A stretch of DNA of 64,000 nucleotides from Neobacillus terrae (GTDB taxonomy: Bacteria; Bacillota; Bacilli; Bacillales; Cytobacillaceae), in assembly GCF_011393025.1 (NCBI RefSeq), contig NZ_JAAOEO010000009.1, positions 62,001-126,000 on the forward strand, read 5' to 3'. The translations under genes were made by a program, and so were the position numbers. How positions within the stretch are numbered: the stretch's first letter is position 1; each line of letters opens with the position of its first letter. Positions 41,945 to 50,084 of the stretch are shown piece by piece. The notes beneath the pieces were generated by a model. That model worked only from the letters and a program-made list of their open reading frames with translations. It was not told the origin of the DNA and did not search any database.

Positions 41945-43075
41945 ATGCTAACTCAAAAAAAAGAGGCTTTACTCAATTTTTTTAAAAGCCAGAAAAAACA
42001 GCTTTTATACGATTGGGACAAATCTATTATTGTTTCGGATGAGGATCCTTTTAGGGACAAAATACTCGCTAATGGCGAGTCCCTTTTCAATTTGGTGTTA
42101 ATGGTTTTTAAAATGACCCAGGAAGAACTGTTGGAATACATAGAATATCTGGCTACAAGCGTATCTTTAGAGCGTGCAGAAGCTAATATCAATATCGGGG
42201 AATTTGTTTATAACGTTAATCTTGGCAGAAGTGTACTGTACAGCTATCTTTCCAAAGCTGAACTGGACTGGAGCGACATGCAGGAAGCAATTAATTTAAT
42301 CAATTTCTGCTTTGACAAATTCCTTTACTTTGCCGTTTCCCACTATACCGAGGAAAAAAATAAAATAATAGAGGAAAAAACCAAGTATATTGACTCTACA
42401 CATCAGGACAGGCTTACCCTCCTTGGTCAAATGACATCCAGTTTCATTCATGAATTTCGTAATCCACTTACATCCATTCAGGGATTCATTCAGCTGTTAA
42501 AATCAGACTTTCCTGATATGAAATATCTGGATATCATTTCGAATGAATTGGGACAATTGAATTTCCGCATTTCACAGTTTCTTCTTCTATCAAAAAAGGA
42601 ACTGATTGGCAAAGAAAAGAGTTATTTCAGTCTGAATACCTTAATTGAGGAAGTTTTAAATTTTCTATATCCAAGTATCCTGGATGGGAAAGTTAAAATT
42701 GATAAAAAGTTGGCTGGTGACCCTCAGCTATATGGATATGCGGATGAAATAAGGCAAGTATTCATTAATATTATCTTTAATGCCATTGATGTACTCGGCC
42801 ACCAGGGCAGTGAAAATCCCTTAATTGGAATTGTATCGGAATCATTTGATGAGACAAGCGTCAAAATAACGGTCTCAAATAATGGTCCAATGATACCCGA
42901 GGAAATACAAAAAACAATTTTTGAACCATTCTTCACAACAAAAAAGTTGGGGACGGGGCTCGGACTATTTGTGTGCAAAGAAATTATCGAAAAACATAAG
43001 GGTGAACTTTACTGCAAATCCTTGCCGAAGAATACAGCTTTTTCTATTATCCTTCCGATAGCACTAGATACTTGA
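41945..43075 (+). CDS. Soluble sensor histidine kinase with RsbR-like N-terminal domain
   Basis: 376 residues. An all-helical N-terminal domain of about 170 residues resembles RsbR/RsbRD-type sensor domains and has no membrane helix; then HisKA with the phospho-acceptor in SSFIHEFRNPLTSIQG and a HATPase domain (VFINIIFNAID, GTGLGLFVCKEI). The HEFRNPL box is of the type seen in sporulation phosphorelay kinases (KinA-E), so a role in starting sporulation is possible. No response regulator is adjacent. ATG 41945 follows AGGAGG. Confidence 0.82.
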   Translation: MLTQKKEALLNFFKSQKKQLLYDWDKSIIVSDEDPFRDKILANGESLFNLVLMVFKMTQEELLEYIEYLATSVSLERAEANINIGEFVYNVNLGRSVLYSYLSKAELDWSDMQEAINLINFCFDKFLYFAVSHYTEEKNKIIEEKTKYIDSTHQDRLTLLGQMTSSFIHEFRNPLTSIQGFIQLLKSDFPDMKYLDIISNELGQLNFRISQFLLLSKKELIGKEKSYFSLNTLIEEVLNFLYPSILDGKVKIDKKLAGDPQLYGYADEIRQVFINIIFNAIDVLGHQGSENPLIGIVSESFDETSVKITVSNNGPMIPEEIQKTIFEPFFTTKKLGTGLGLFVCKEIIEKHKGELYCKSLPKNTAFSIILPIALDT

Positions 43076-43094
43076 TTAAAGGAGTTATTCTGTA

Positions 43095-43637
43095 ATGTTT
43101 ACCTTGAAAATTGATCAGGACATTGAACTTCAATTATTTCAAATTCATGATTCACAAAAATTGTATAGACTTGTAGATGAAAATAGAACCTATCTAAGGG
43201 ATTGGCTGCCTTGGGTGGATGGTATGACCTCCTCATTCCAATATCACGGAATTATCCCAATGTGGCTTAAACAATTCGCCGAAAATAATGGGTTTAACGC
43301 TGGGATTGTATATAAAGGAGAACTGGCAGGCTCTTTGGGCCTCCACCAAATTGATTGGCATAACCGGCAAACCAGCATTGGTTATTACCTTGGTCAAAAG
43401 TTTCAGGGTCATGGAATTATGACAAGAGCTGTACATGGAGTGTTAAACTATATATTTTATGATCTTGGACTAAACCGGGTGGAAATCCGCTGCGGCGAAA
43501 ATAACATTAAAAGCCGTGCCATTCCTGAAAGGCTGGGATTTAAAACAGAAGGCCTGATTCGAGATGGAGAACAGCTGTATGGGCGCTATCATAATCTGGT
43601 TATATACGGAATGTTATCAAGAGATTGGCTGCATTAA
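43095..43637 (+). CDS. ydaF: GNAT N-acetyltransferase, YdaF/RimL-like
   Basis: 180-residue acetyltransferase of the RimJ/RimL group. Seen: ENRTYLRDWLPWVDG at the start, SIGYYLGQKFQGHGIMTRAV (acetyl-CoA loop with QGHG) and NRVEIRCGENNIKSRAIPER followed by LGF. YdaF of B. subtilis is a ribosomal-protein serine acetyltransferase homologue. It starts 19 bases after the kinase stop and may share its transcript. Substrate inferred from family only. Confidence 0.85.
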   Translation: MFTLKIDQDIELQLFQIHDSQKLYRLVDENRTYLRDWLPWVDGMTSSFQYHGIIPMWLKQFAENNGFNAGIVYKGELAGSLGLHQIDWHNRQTSIGYYLGQKFQGHGIMTRAVHGVLNYIFYDLGLNRVEIRCGENNIKSRAIPERLGFKTEGLIRDGEQLYGRYHNLVIYGMLSRDWLH

Positions 43638-44131
43638 TTTGCGGCCGGCTCTTTTTTTAGTTTCCAATATACATTCAGCCATATTAGCTGGACAATTGGA
43701 TAAAAAGTAAAAGAATAAAGAATAGAATACCCACCTTTGTAATGATAAAGCCCCAATCTATGGGCTCCATTTTCCGTCAAAATTCCAAATAAAGACCAAC
43801 AAAGTATATATGCAACAGTGTGGCGTGTTTGCAGTTGAAGCTTTTCCCATAAATATATAAAAAAGTATGAAAATGGTCCATACATTATATACGAAATAAA
43901 ATCAAAAACCTCAAACTTCGAGACCTCATTTACATCATAATAGTTCATGGGATACAAGCTGATAGTATGGTCAAAAAAGAAGCCTGTGTATATCCCGAAT
44001 AGCAGGGATAATAGCAGCATATTGAAGGAGAATTGTATTCTGGCCAAATAGACGGCCAAATAGCCAATGACTGTTACCAGCAGAACAAAAATTTCGTTTG
44101 CATCAAATGACTGGTCATACAGAACCAACAC
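43634..44131 (-). CDS. Membrane protein of unknown function, CBO0543-like
   Basis: 165 residues with five predicted membrane helices and aromatic-rich C terminus (YHYKGGYSILYSFTFYPIVQ). It resembles the small CBO0543-type membrane proteins of Firmicutes, weakly. The GTG start at 44131 overlaps the end of the upstream gene by 17 bases, so the two hydrophobic proteins are translationally coupled. No catalytic motif seen. Its stop overlaps the end of the acetyltransferase gene on the other strand. Confidence 0.65.
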   Translation of the reverse strand: MLVLYDQSFDANEIFVLLVTVIGYLAVYLARIQFSFNMLLLSLLFGIYTGFFFDHTISLYPMNYYDVNEVSKFEVFDFISYIMYGPFSYFFIYLWEKLQLQTRHTVAYILCWSLFGILTENGAHRLGLYHYKGGYSILYSFTFYPIVQLIWLNVYWKLKKEPAAN

Positions 44132-44591
44132 CCTTCACCCTTTCTTGCCTTTTTACTATTTTCCATACATAAAACGATATAATTAAATTTACACAGAACA
44201 GCATGACTGAAAGGATTGGATTCCATTTATTATAAATTAACATTCCTAAGAGCTTCTGAAGAATTTCAATTCCCATCGAAACCAAAAGAGTCATAATAAA
44301 TATAATGACTTTCCTTTGAAAGGTCTTAGCGATTTCATTTAAATTAAGCCATATCAAAGACAATAACGGTAAAACAATGTTTCTGGATATAACAAATGCA
44401 ATATATTTCTCGATTGATACCGAAACCTTTATAAAATTTAGATTCAGCCAAAGAATCGTGCTTCCGTTCATCAAAAGCATAGATACAATGAAAAAAACAA
44501 TTAAATTTCCTATAAGAGGAATGTTCTTTTTTTGATAATTGTATACAGCACCCAGTATTAAGGCAAATAAAGTAAAAATAAATACAGTCAT
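44115..44591 (-). CDS. Hypothetical membrane protein
   Basis: 158 residues with four or five hydrophobic helices and no recognisable domain. It forms a two-gene unit with the membrane protein downstream (17-base overlap). The short basic tail (KIVKRQERVKG) would be cytoplasmic. Not recognised; function unknown. Confidence 0.6.
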   Translation of the reverse strand: MTVFIFTLFALILGAVYNYQKKNIPLIGNLIVFFIVSMLLMNGSTILWLNLNFIKVSVSIEKYIAFVISRNIVLPLLSLIWLNLNEIAKTFQRKVIIFIMTLLVSMGIEILQKLLGMLIYNKWNPILSVMLFCVNLIISFYVWKIVKRQERVKGVGSV

Positions 44592-44769
44592 GAGGTCTGC
44601 ATCCTTTTATTTTTTTGATTATTATTTCCTTGTTCTAACCTTTTACCCGGTAAAGGGAGACAAATATGAGATATAAAAAGAAGAAATTTCTCTAAAAATG
44701 TTTCAAAGCCCCAAAAAAGTAGAAAATGTAACTTAGGGGTATAATAGTGGAAATCGAGGTTTTGGGAAT

Positions 44770-44799
44770 GGAGGTGCGTCCTTACAGGATTTTGTAAGG
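44770..44799 (+). promoter_or_regulatory. Leader with mini-ORF and SD-sequestering hairpin before CNNM gene 1
   Basis: GGAGGTG followed by CCTTACA-GGATTT-TGTAAGG; the 3' arm holds the AAGG ribosome site of the gene that starts at 44806. GTG at 44774 also opens a 7-codon ORF (MRPYRIL) that ends inside the hairpin. The same arrangement recurs before the second CNNM gene at 46966. Confidence 0.5.
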
Positions 44800-44805
44800 T
44801 ATTGG

Positions 44806-46128
44806 ATGATATTAACAAATATTATGATTATCGCAATTTTAATAGCATTGACTGCTTTTTTTGTTTCCTCAGAATTTGCAATGATTAGAGTCCGGACTAC
44901 AAGAATTGAACAATTAATTTCGGAAGGAAACAGAAAAGCTACAAAAGCAAAAAAAATACTAATGAATCTGGATGGATATTTATCTGCTACTCAAGTAGGC
45001 ATAACCATTACATCACTAATCTTAGGGTGGCTAGGTGAACCTACGATTCAGAAAATGCTAAACCCCTTGTTTAATAAAATTGAACTTCAGGGATCAATAA
45101 AACATATCATATCTTTTATCTTAGCTTTTGCGATCATTACTTTTTTTAATGTTGTTATTGGTGAGCTTTCTCCGAAAACTTTTGCGATTCAGAAAGCTGA
45201 ACAGATTATTCTTTCATTTGCTCCTCCACTTATTTGGTTTTACAGAATCATGTATCCTTTTATCTGGATACTGAACCATTCGTCGAGAGCGGTAACGGGA
45301 ATTTTTGGATTAAAGCCCTCTTCAGAGCTTGATGTGTCCCATACTGAAGAGGAATTAAGGATGATCTTATCTGAGAGTTATAAAAGCGGAGAAATCAACC
45401 AGTCCGAATTCAGCTATGTGAATAAGATCTTCGAATTCGATAACCGGATTGCCAAGGAAATTATGGTCCCGCGCACAGAGATTATCGCTCTGACAAAAGA
45501 CATGACCATGGAAGAAATTTTCGACATCATCAAGGAAGAAAGATATACAAGATATCCAGTTATTGAAGGTGACAAGGATAATATTCTCGGTATTGTGAAT
45601 GTAAAAGAGGTACTAACAGACTGTATGCAGCAAAAGTGTGAAGGTGATCAGCCTCTTGTACCATATATAAAACCTGTCATCCACGTTATTGAGAATATTC
45701 CCATCCAGGAATTACTTGTACGTTTGCAAAAAAGCAGGTCACATATGGCTATCCTATCTGATGAGTACGGCGGTACCGCAGGACTAGTTACAGTTGAGGA
45801 CATCCTGGAAGAAATAGTAGGCGAAATTCGTGATGAGTTTGATCTTGATGAGCTCCCTTTAATTCAAAAAAAGGGTGAAGGGCACTACATTCTCGAGGGA
45901 AAAGTATTGATAACCGAAGTGAATGATTTATTAGGAATATCCCTTGAAGAAGAAGAAGTGGATACAATTGCCGGCTGGATTTTGACACAGAAATTTGATG
46001 TTCAAGAAGGAGAATCGCTTGAGCGGGATGGGTTTATTTTTCAAATTAAAGAAATTGAAGGCCATCATATTCTTTATGTTGAAGTAAAGAAAATTCCAGC
46101 AGTGCACCAGCAAATTAAAGATCAATAG
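44806..46128 (+). CDS. CNNM/CorC family transporter (hemolysin-C-like), copy 1
   Basis: 440 residues: N-terminal DUF21/CNNM membrane domain of four helices ([20 protein letters not shown]), two CBS domains (MVPRTEIIALTKDM; HMAILSDEYGGTAGLVTVED) and a C-terminal CorC_HlyC domain. Homologues YhdP/MpfA and YhdT in B. subtilis protect against or export magnesium; the old hemolysin name is misleading. It pairs with a second copy at 47011, with a MerR gene between, as in the B. subtilis yhdP region. A strong terminator follows. Confidence 0.9.
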   Translation: MILTNIMIIAILIALTAFFVSSEFAMIRVRTTRIEQLISEGNRKATKAKKILMNLDGYLSATQVGITITSLILGWLGEPTIQKMLNPLFNKIELQGSIKHIISFILAFAIITFFNVVIGELSPKTFAIQKAEQIILSFAPPLIWFYRIMYPFIWILNHSSRAVTGIFGLKPSSELDVSHTEEELRMILSESYKSGEINQSEFSYVNKIFEFDNRIAKEIMVPRTEIIALTKDMTMEEIFDIIKEERYTRYPVIEGDKDNILGIVNVKEVLTDCMQQKCEGDQPLVPYIKPVIHVIENIPIQELLVRLQKSRSHMAILSDEYGGTAGLVTVEDILEEIVGEIRDEFDLDELPLIQKKGEGHYILEGKVLITEVNDLLGISLEEEEVDTIAGWILTQKFDVQEGESLERDGFIFQIKEIEGHHILYVEVKKIPAVHQQIKDQ

Positions 46129-46137
46129 TTAACCGTT

Positions 46138-46186
46138 AAGCTGATCCTAAAAACCATTGATTTGCGGTTTTGGGATCAGCTTTTTT
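46138..46186 (+). terminator. Terminator of CNNM gene 1
   Basis: AAGCTGATCC-AAAACC / GGTTTTGGGATCAGCTT stem followed by TTTTTT. Confidence 0.88.
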
Positions 46187-46530
46187 ATCCGCATACTCTC
46201 CTTCTTTTGGCTTAGCCGTGTGAAACCTTTGTATTTGTTGATCGGAGCGGAAGACAGGAGAATCCTGGGAAATGCCCCATTATCCTCAATTATGGCATGG
46301 CATAACTTCGTGCAGTGAAATTCATGGATGCTTATCTTGTGCTATCGGTTGTTTGGTAAAAGTTAACATATACTTTTTTTGCATACTCCTTAAAAATATT
46401 TTTTATTCAGCCTACATAAGTTTTTATGCATTTCCATAAAATGTTTTAAATAACACAGTTTCTAACTGCAACGTTTGACTGTATACTTTTATTTCTTTAT
46501 AATTATTCTTAATTTTAATATAGAGGTGAT
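46187..46530. other. Intergenic region with a family B repeat fragment
   Basis: GGAGCGGAAGACAGGAG followed by AATCCTGGGAAATG at 46246-46276 is a degraded family B end. The rest is A/T-rich and holds the expected promoter of the MerR gene, but I could not pick it out. Confidence 0.4.
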
Positions 46531-46958
46531 ATGATGGGGTATTCTATCGTATCGGCGAATTAGCGTGTATCGCAAGTGTTTCAAAGCGCACAATTGATTA
46601 TTATACATCGATTGGTTTGCTGAATGCAGAGCGGTCCAAGTCCAATTACCGTGTATATTCTGAAGAGGCATTAGCCGATTTAAAGTTTATTGAGGACTGC
46701 AAGGTATTGCATTATCCATTGGACGAGATTAAGAGAAAGTTAGATATAAAGAGAGCAAAGAAAATCCGTGAATCCGAAGTGGAAAAACATATCAGTGCTG
46801 TCAGCCAGCAGATGAAACAGCTGCACGAAGATTTATCTGTATTATTACCATTGATCGAAAAGATGGATCAACAGCTAAAGGAAGATTTTGAAAAAACCAT
46901 AAACCTGCAGGGAACTGCCCTGATAAAATCTCTTTTGAATCTCACGGTTAACTTTTGA
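46531..46958 (+). pseudogene. MerR-family regulator with frameshift near its start
   Basis: The ATG behind AGAGGTGAT reads only 11 codons. One base more in the GGGG run at 46536-46539 would give MMGVFYRIGELACIAS then VSKRTIDYYTSIGLLN, a complete MerR winged-helix start joined to the long downstream frame (YRVYSEEALADLKFIEDCKV, then a helical dimer region to 46958). No metal-binding cysteine pair is in the C-terminal part. Without the frame repair the DNA-binding domain cannot be made. It lies between two CNNM genes where B. subtilis has yhdQ. A sequencing error is equally possible. Confidence 0.65.
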
Positions 46959-46965
46959 TTACACT

Positions 46966-47003
46966 GGGAGGTGACTCCTTACCCGACTTTTAGCGGGATA
47001 AGG
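46966..47003 (+). promoter_or_regulatory. Leader with mini-ORF and SD-sequestering hairpin before CNNM gene 2
   Basis: GGAGGTGACT followed by CCTTACCCG / CGGGATAAGG (one bulge); the 3' arm holds the AAGGA ribosome site for TTG 47011. A GTG at 46971 opens a 17-codon ORF ([17 protein letters not shown]) that overlaps the gene start. Same first words as the leader at 44770: GGAGGTG, then TCCTTAC. Confidence 0.5.
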
Positions 47004-47010
47004 AAACTTA

Positions 47011-48363
47011 TTGGACATATTTAACTTGGTTTTAATAGCCATTTTAATTGCTTTAACAGCTTTTTTTGTCGCATCCGAATTTGCGATTGTTAAGGTGAGA
47101 AGTTCTAGAATTGATCAGCTGATTGAGGAAGGCAGGACATCTGCTATTTCTGCGAAAAAAGTAGTAACCAATTTGGATGAATATCTATCGGCATGCCAAT
47201 TAGGTATTACCCTTACTGCTCTTGGCCTCGGCTGGCTTGGAGAACCAACCATCGAGGATATGCTTCACCCCCTGTTTAGCGGGGTGAATATTCCGGAAGG
47301 TGTAGCTAAGGTGCTATCATTTACAATTGCTTTTGCTGCTATTACCTTTCTCCATGTAGTTGTCGGGGAATTAGCTCCTAAAACATTGGCCATCCAGAAA
47401 GCAGAATCAATTACTCTTTACATGTCAAAGCCTCTTATTCTATTTTACAAAGTGATGTACCCATTTATTTGGGCACTGAACGGTTCAGCCCGCCTTACAG
47501 CAGGTATTTTCGGGTTAAAGCCGGTATCAGAGAATGAATTGGCACACAGTGAAGAAGAACTTCGAATCATTTTGTCTGAAAGCTATAAAAGTGGTGAAAT
47601 TAACCAATCAGAGTTTAAGTATGTAAATAAAATTTTTGAATTCGATAACAGAATAGCTAAAGAAATAATGGTTCCGAGAACTGAAATGGTTTCTTTATCA
47701 AAGGATGATACGCTCGAAACCTTCCTCAAAGTGCTGAGAGAAGAGAAATTCACACGTTATCCAATTATTGATGGAGATAAGGACCATATTATTGGCCTTG
47801 TAAATATTAAGGAAATGATGACAGATCTTATTGGTAATGAGAATCTGTCATCCCAGACACTTGAAAGCTATACACGGCCGATAATAAGGGTAATTGAAAC
47901 TATTCCTATTCATGACCTTCTTGTAAAAATGCAGAAGGACAGAGTCCATATGGCTATTTTAATGGATGAATATGGCGGAACCTCCGGTCTAGTAACAGTA
48001 GAGGATATCCTAGAAGAGATTGTTGGAGAAATTCGCGATGAGTTTGATATGGATGAGATTCCAATGATTAGGAAAATTAAAGACAACCATTACATTATCG
48101 ATTCAAAAGTTTTAGTAACCGAAATCAATGACTTGCTAGGGATTGAAATTAATGATGAAGATATTGATACAATAGGCGGGTGGATTCTGACAGAGAATTA
48201 CGAGGCTAAGGAAGGCGACAACATTCAGCATGAATCCTACACCTTTAAAATTCTTGAAATGGAAGAACACCATATAAAATATTTGGAAGTATCAAAAATG
48301 GCAGAAGGCGGCGAGCCTTCCGCCCAGAAGATTCCCCTGACAGAATCAGAGGTTCTCTTCTAA
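47011..48363 (+). CDS. CNNM/CorC family transporter (hemolysin-C-like), copy 2
   Basis: 450-residue paralogue of the gene at 44806 with the same order of domains: CNNM membrane part ([20 protein letters not shown]), paired CBS ([34 protein letters not shown]) and CorC_HlyC. Long stretches match copy 1 almost word for word ([31 protein letters not shown]). The start is TTG 47011. Probably a magnesium or cobalt efflux-type transporter. Terminator follows at 48367. Confidence 0.9.
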   Translation: MDIFNLVLIAILIALTAFFVASEFAIVKVRSSRIDQLIEEGRTSAISAKKVVTNLDEYLSACQLGITLTALGLGWLGEPTIEDMLHPLFSGVNIPEGVAKVLSFTIAFAAITFLHVVVGELAPKTLAIQKAESITLYMSKPLILFYKVMYPFIWALNGSARLTAGIFGLKPVSENELAHSEEELRIILSESYKSGEINQSEFKYVNKIFEFDNRIAKEIMVPRTEMVSLSKDDTLETFLKVLREEKFTRYPIIDGDKDHIIGLVNIKEMMTDLIGNENLSSQTLESYTRPIIRVIETIPIHDLLVKMQKDRVHMAILMDEYGGTSGLVTVEDILEEIVGEIRDEFDMDEIPMIRKIKDNHYIIDSKVLVTEINDLLGIEINDEDIDTIGGWILTENYEAKEGDNIQHESYTFKILEMEEHHIKYLEVSKMAEGGEPSAQKIPLTESEVLF

Positions 48364-48366
48364 CTA

Positions 48367-48399
48367 AAACCCAGACCAAAGAAATCGGTCTGGGTTTTT
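48367..48399 (+). terminator. Terminator of CNNM gene 2
   Basis: AAACCCAGACC / GGTCTGGGTTTTT perfect 10-11 bp stem with T run. Confidence 0.9.
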
Positions 48400-48459
48400 A
48401 TCTATTTATAAATGAACTTTTTATGAATAGTCAAAAGACCAGTCATTTTTCACTACGAA

Positions 48460-48474
48460 TGAATAGTTTATTCA
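48460..48474. promoter_or_regulatory. Perfect palindrome TGAATAGTTTATTCA before a small membrane protein
   Basis: TGAATA and TATTCA arms around GTT, ending just before the AAGGAGG ribosome site of the next gene. A second half-similar motif, TGAATAGTC, is at 48424. Related to the yhgE operator at 38396. Confidence 0.4.
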
Positions 48475-48490
48475 CAAGGAGGGGATAAAA

Positions 48491-48676
48491 ATGAATCAAC
48501 TGGCATATTTATACTTGGCTTGTATCCTTGCAGGTCTTGCACTATTAAAAGTTGCCGGCGGCATTGGTTTGGTTTCCGGTTTAGGCCATCTTATTTCCAT
48601 TATAGCTATTGTTGCTGTCGTAGTTTTTGCATTTGCCATACTTTATCTAGGTATTAGAGCTCTGCTCAAAAAGTAA
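48491..48676 (+). CDS. Small two-helix membrane protein
   Basis: 61 residues forming two hydrophobic helices (about 5-30 and 35-56) with a lysine tail; glycine-rich middle (KVAGGIGLVSGLG). Strong AAGGAGGGG ribosome site, a palindromic operator-like site immediately upstream and its own terminator make it a convincing gene. I do not recognise the family. Confidence 0.7.
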   Translation: MNQLAYLYLACILAGLALLKVAGGIGLVSGLGHLISIIAIVAVVVFAFAILYLGIRALLKK

Positions 48677-48688
48677 CTTGGCATGCTG

Positions 48689-48722
48689 TCTTCCCCTTTA
48701 AATAAGGGGAAGATTTTTTTTT
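48689..48722 (+). terminator. Terminator of the small membrane protein gene
   Basis: TCTTCCCCTT / AAGGGGAAGA stem followed by nine or more T. Confidence 0.9.
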
Positions 48723-48835
48723 GCTAATCAGAATATTTATATTCATAAATTTTGAACAGATATACCGTTTTAAGAGAGATAAGCGCAATTACGGCTCTCC
48801 TCTCACCTAAAGGCCCGGCAATCGCCAAGTTTTCT

Positions 48836-49186
48836 TTATTTAGATTTTAATATAAGAATTTCTTCTTCAAGTTTTGCTATCTTAACAAGATGAGAATCCA
48901 GACGGCGGTGTGCATATCTAACGTCATCAGGACCACCTGCCCCAACTTCCTCATCGGATTCTATAACTCTTTTGGAAACATTCGCCTGGAATTCTTCAAT
49001 CCTTTGAAGAGAGTCTTTAATATCTGATAAATCGATCTGGTTTACTGCAACCCGGTGTTCGATACTGTCAACCTTCTCAAGCCGTGCAAGCCTGTTTTCA
49101 ATATTTTCTAAAGTAGCATGAAAAGATTCTATTAAGCTTTTTATATCGTGAACGCTGTCCCACAGCTGATTAACTTTTTGATCCAT
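48836..49186 (-). CDS. Coiled-coil protein of unknown function
   Basis: 116 residues, almost entirely predicted coiled coil with heptads (SLIESFHATLENIENRLARL; HLVKIAKLEEEILILKSK) broken by a short glycine/aspartate loop (EVGAGGPDD) near residue 82. No cysteine, no membrane segment. AAGGAGAATG precedes the ATG. Bacillaceae hypothetical; function unknown. Confidence 0.7.
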   Translation of the reverse strand: MDQKVNQLWDSVHDIKSLIESFHATLENIENRLARLEKVDSIEHRVAVNQIDLSDIKDSLQRIEEFQANVSKRVIESDEEVGAGGPDDVRYAHRRLDSHLVKIAKLEEEILILKSK

Positions 49187-49438
49187 GATGGCATTCTCCT
49201 TATAGCATAGTGTTTTCTTTAAACCAATTTTAACATCTTAAACACTATGAAGATGTTACAAAATCAGCACAACTTGTGTAGGAACTTCGTTTTATATTTG
49301 AACATTTTATTACTTATTCGGAATCAACCAGAAAGTGTGAAAAAAATCATAGTGAAAAAACTTGTTTGCTTATACCATTTGGTTATAGGATGAATTGTTT
49401 TTTTTGAAATTCAAAATTAATAAAGGTTGGTGCGCACT

Positions 49439-49735
49439 ATGTTGATTTCCATTGATGAAAAGGCATTGGTTTGGTTTACTGATGAGTTTGGAATAAATAG
49501 ACCATTTTATATTCGTATGTTTCCGCAATACGCCGGCTTTGGAGAAAAGCATAAAGGATACAGTCTGGCCTTTTCTGCTGAAGTACCTGCCAATGCATGC
49601 TTTATTCACGAACAGAACGGCATTACCTTTTACATAGAGGGAAGTGATACCTGGTTTTTTGAAGATACCAATACATCTTTATCCTATGATGAGAGAATAA
49701 AAGAGCTTCTAGTAAAATATGAGGGAGTTCATTAA
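49439..49735 (+). CDS. yneR: HesB/YneR-like protein
   Basis: 98 residues similar to B. subtilis YneR (VWFTDEFGINRPFYIRMFPQ; FYIEGSDTWFFEDTN), a HesB-like fold related to A-type Fe-S carriers. The three conserved cysteines of true A-type carriers are absent (a single Cys in NACFIHE), so Fe-S transfer is unlikely. ATG 49439 is preferred; AAAGG lies 13 bases upstream, a little far, and a GTG at 49430 is the alternative. Confidence 0.72.
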   Translation: MLISIDEKALVWFTDEFGINRPFYIRMFPQYAGFGEKHKGYSLAFSAEVPANACFIHEQNGITFYIEGSDTWFFEDTNTSLSYDERIKELLVKYEGVH

Positions 49736-49736
49736 G

Positions 49737-50006
49737 GAAAGCGCAAGCGCCCGTTCAGCGAAGCAACTCCATGAGTAACTTCCTGTTAATGCTTCTCTGA
49801 TAGACATCATGCCGCTTTGCGACGATCTGAACATAAGCTTCTTTGAAAAAGCTTTGGCGCAGGAGCACTTGAGTTCGATGTTGACCTATCGTAGGGAGAA
49901 GCGGGATGGACACTAGCTGCACCAAGTATCACCTACGGTCATACTTGATGCAAGATATTCTAAGACGATTTTCAAGGTTGAAAACCGCTGGGCGCTGGCG
50001 CTAGAC
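49737..50006. repeat. Dispersed repeat family A, best-preserved copy
   Basis: Starts GGAAAGCGCAAGCGCCCG and ends GGGCGCTGGCGCTAGAC. The 270 bases between contain no ORF with a ribosome site. Its ends define the family seen also at 20741, 28125 and 54067. Confidence 0.65.
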
Positions 50007-50049
50007 AATTTAAAAGGTAAAACTTTATAGTTTCCTATCAATTTAAATA

Positions 50050-50084
50050 AAAGGAGGGCCTTTCTTCAAGGGCCTCCTTCTTCT
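50050..50084 (-). terminator. Terminator of yclJK
   Basis: AAGGAGGCCC / GGGCCCTCCTTTT type stem (GGAGGCCCTTG against AAGGCCCTCC) next to the kinase stop, T-rich on the minus strand. Confidence 0.78.
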
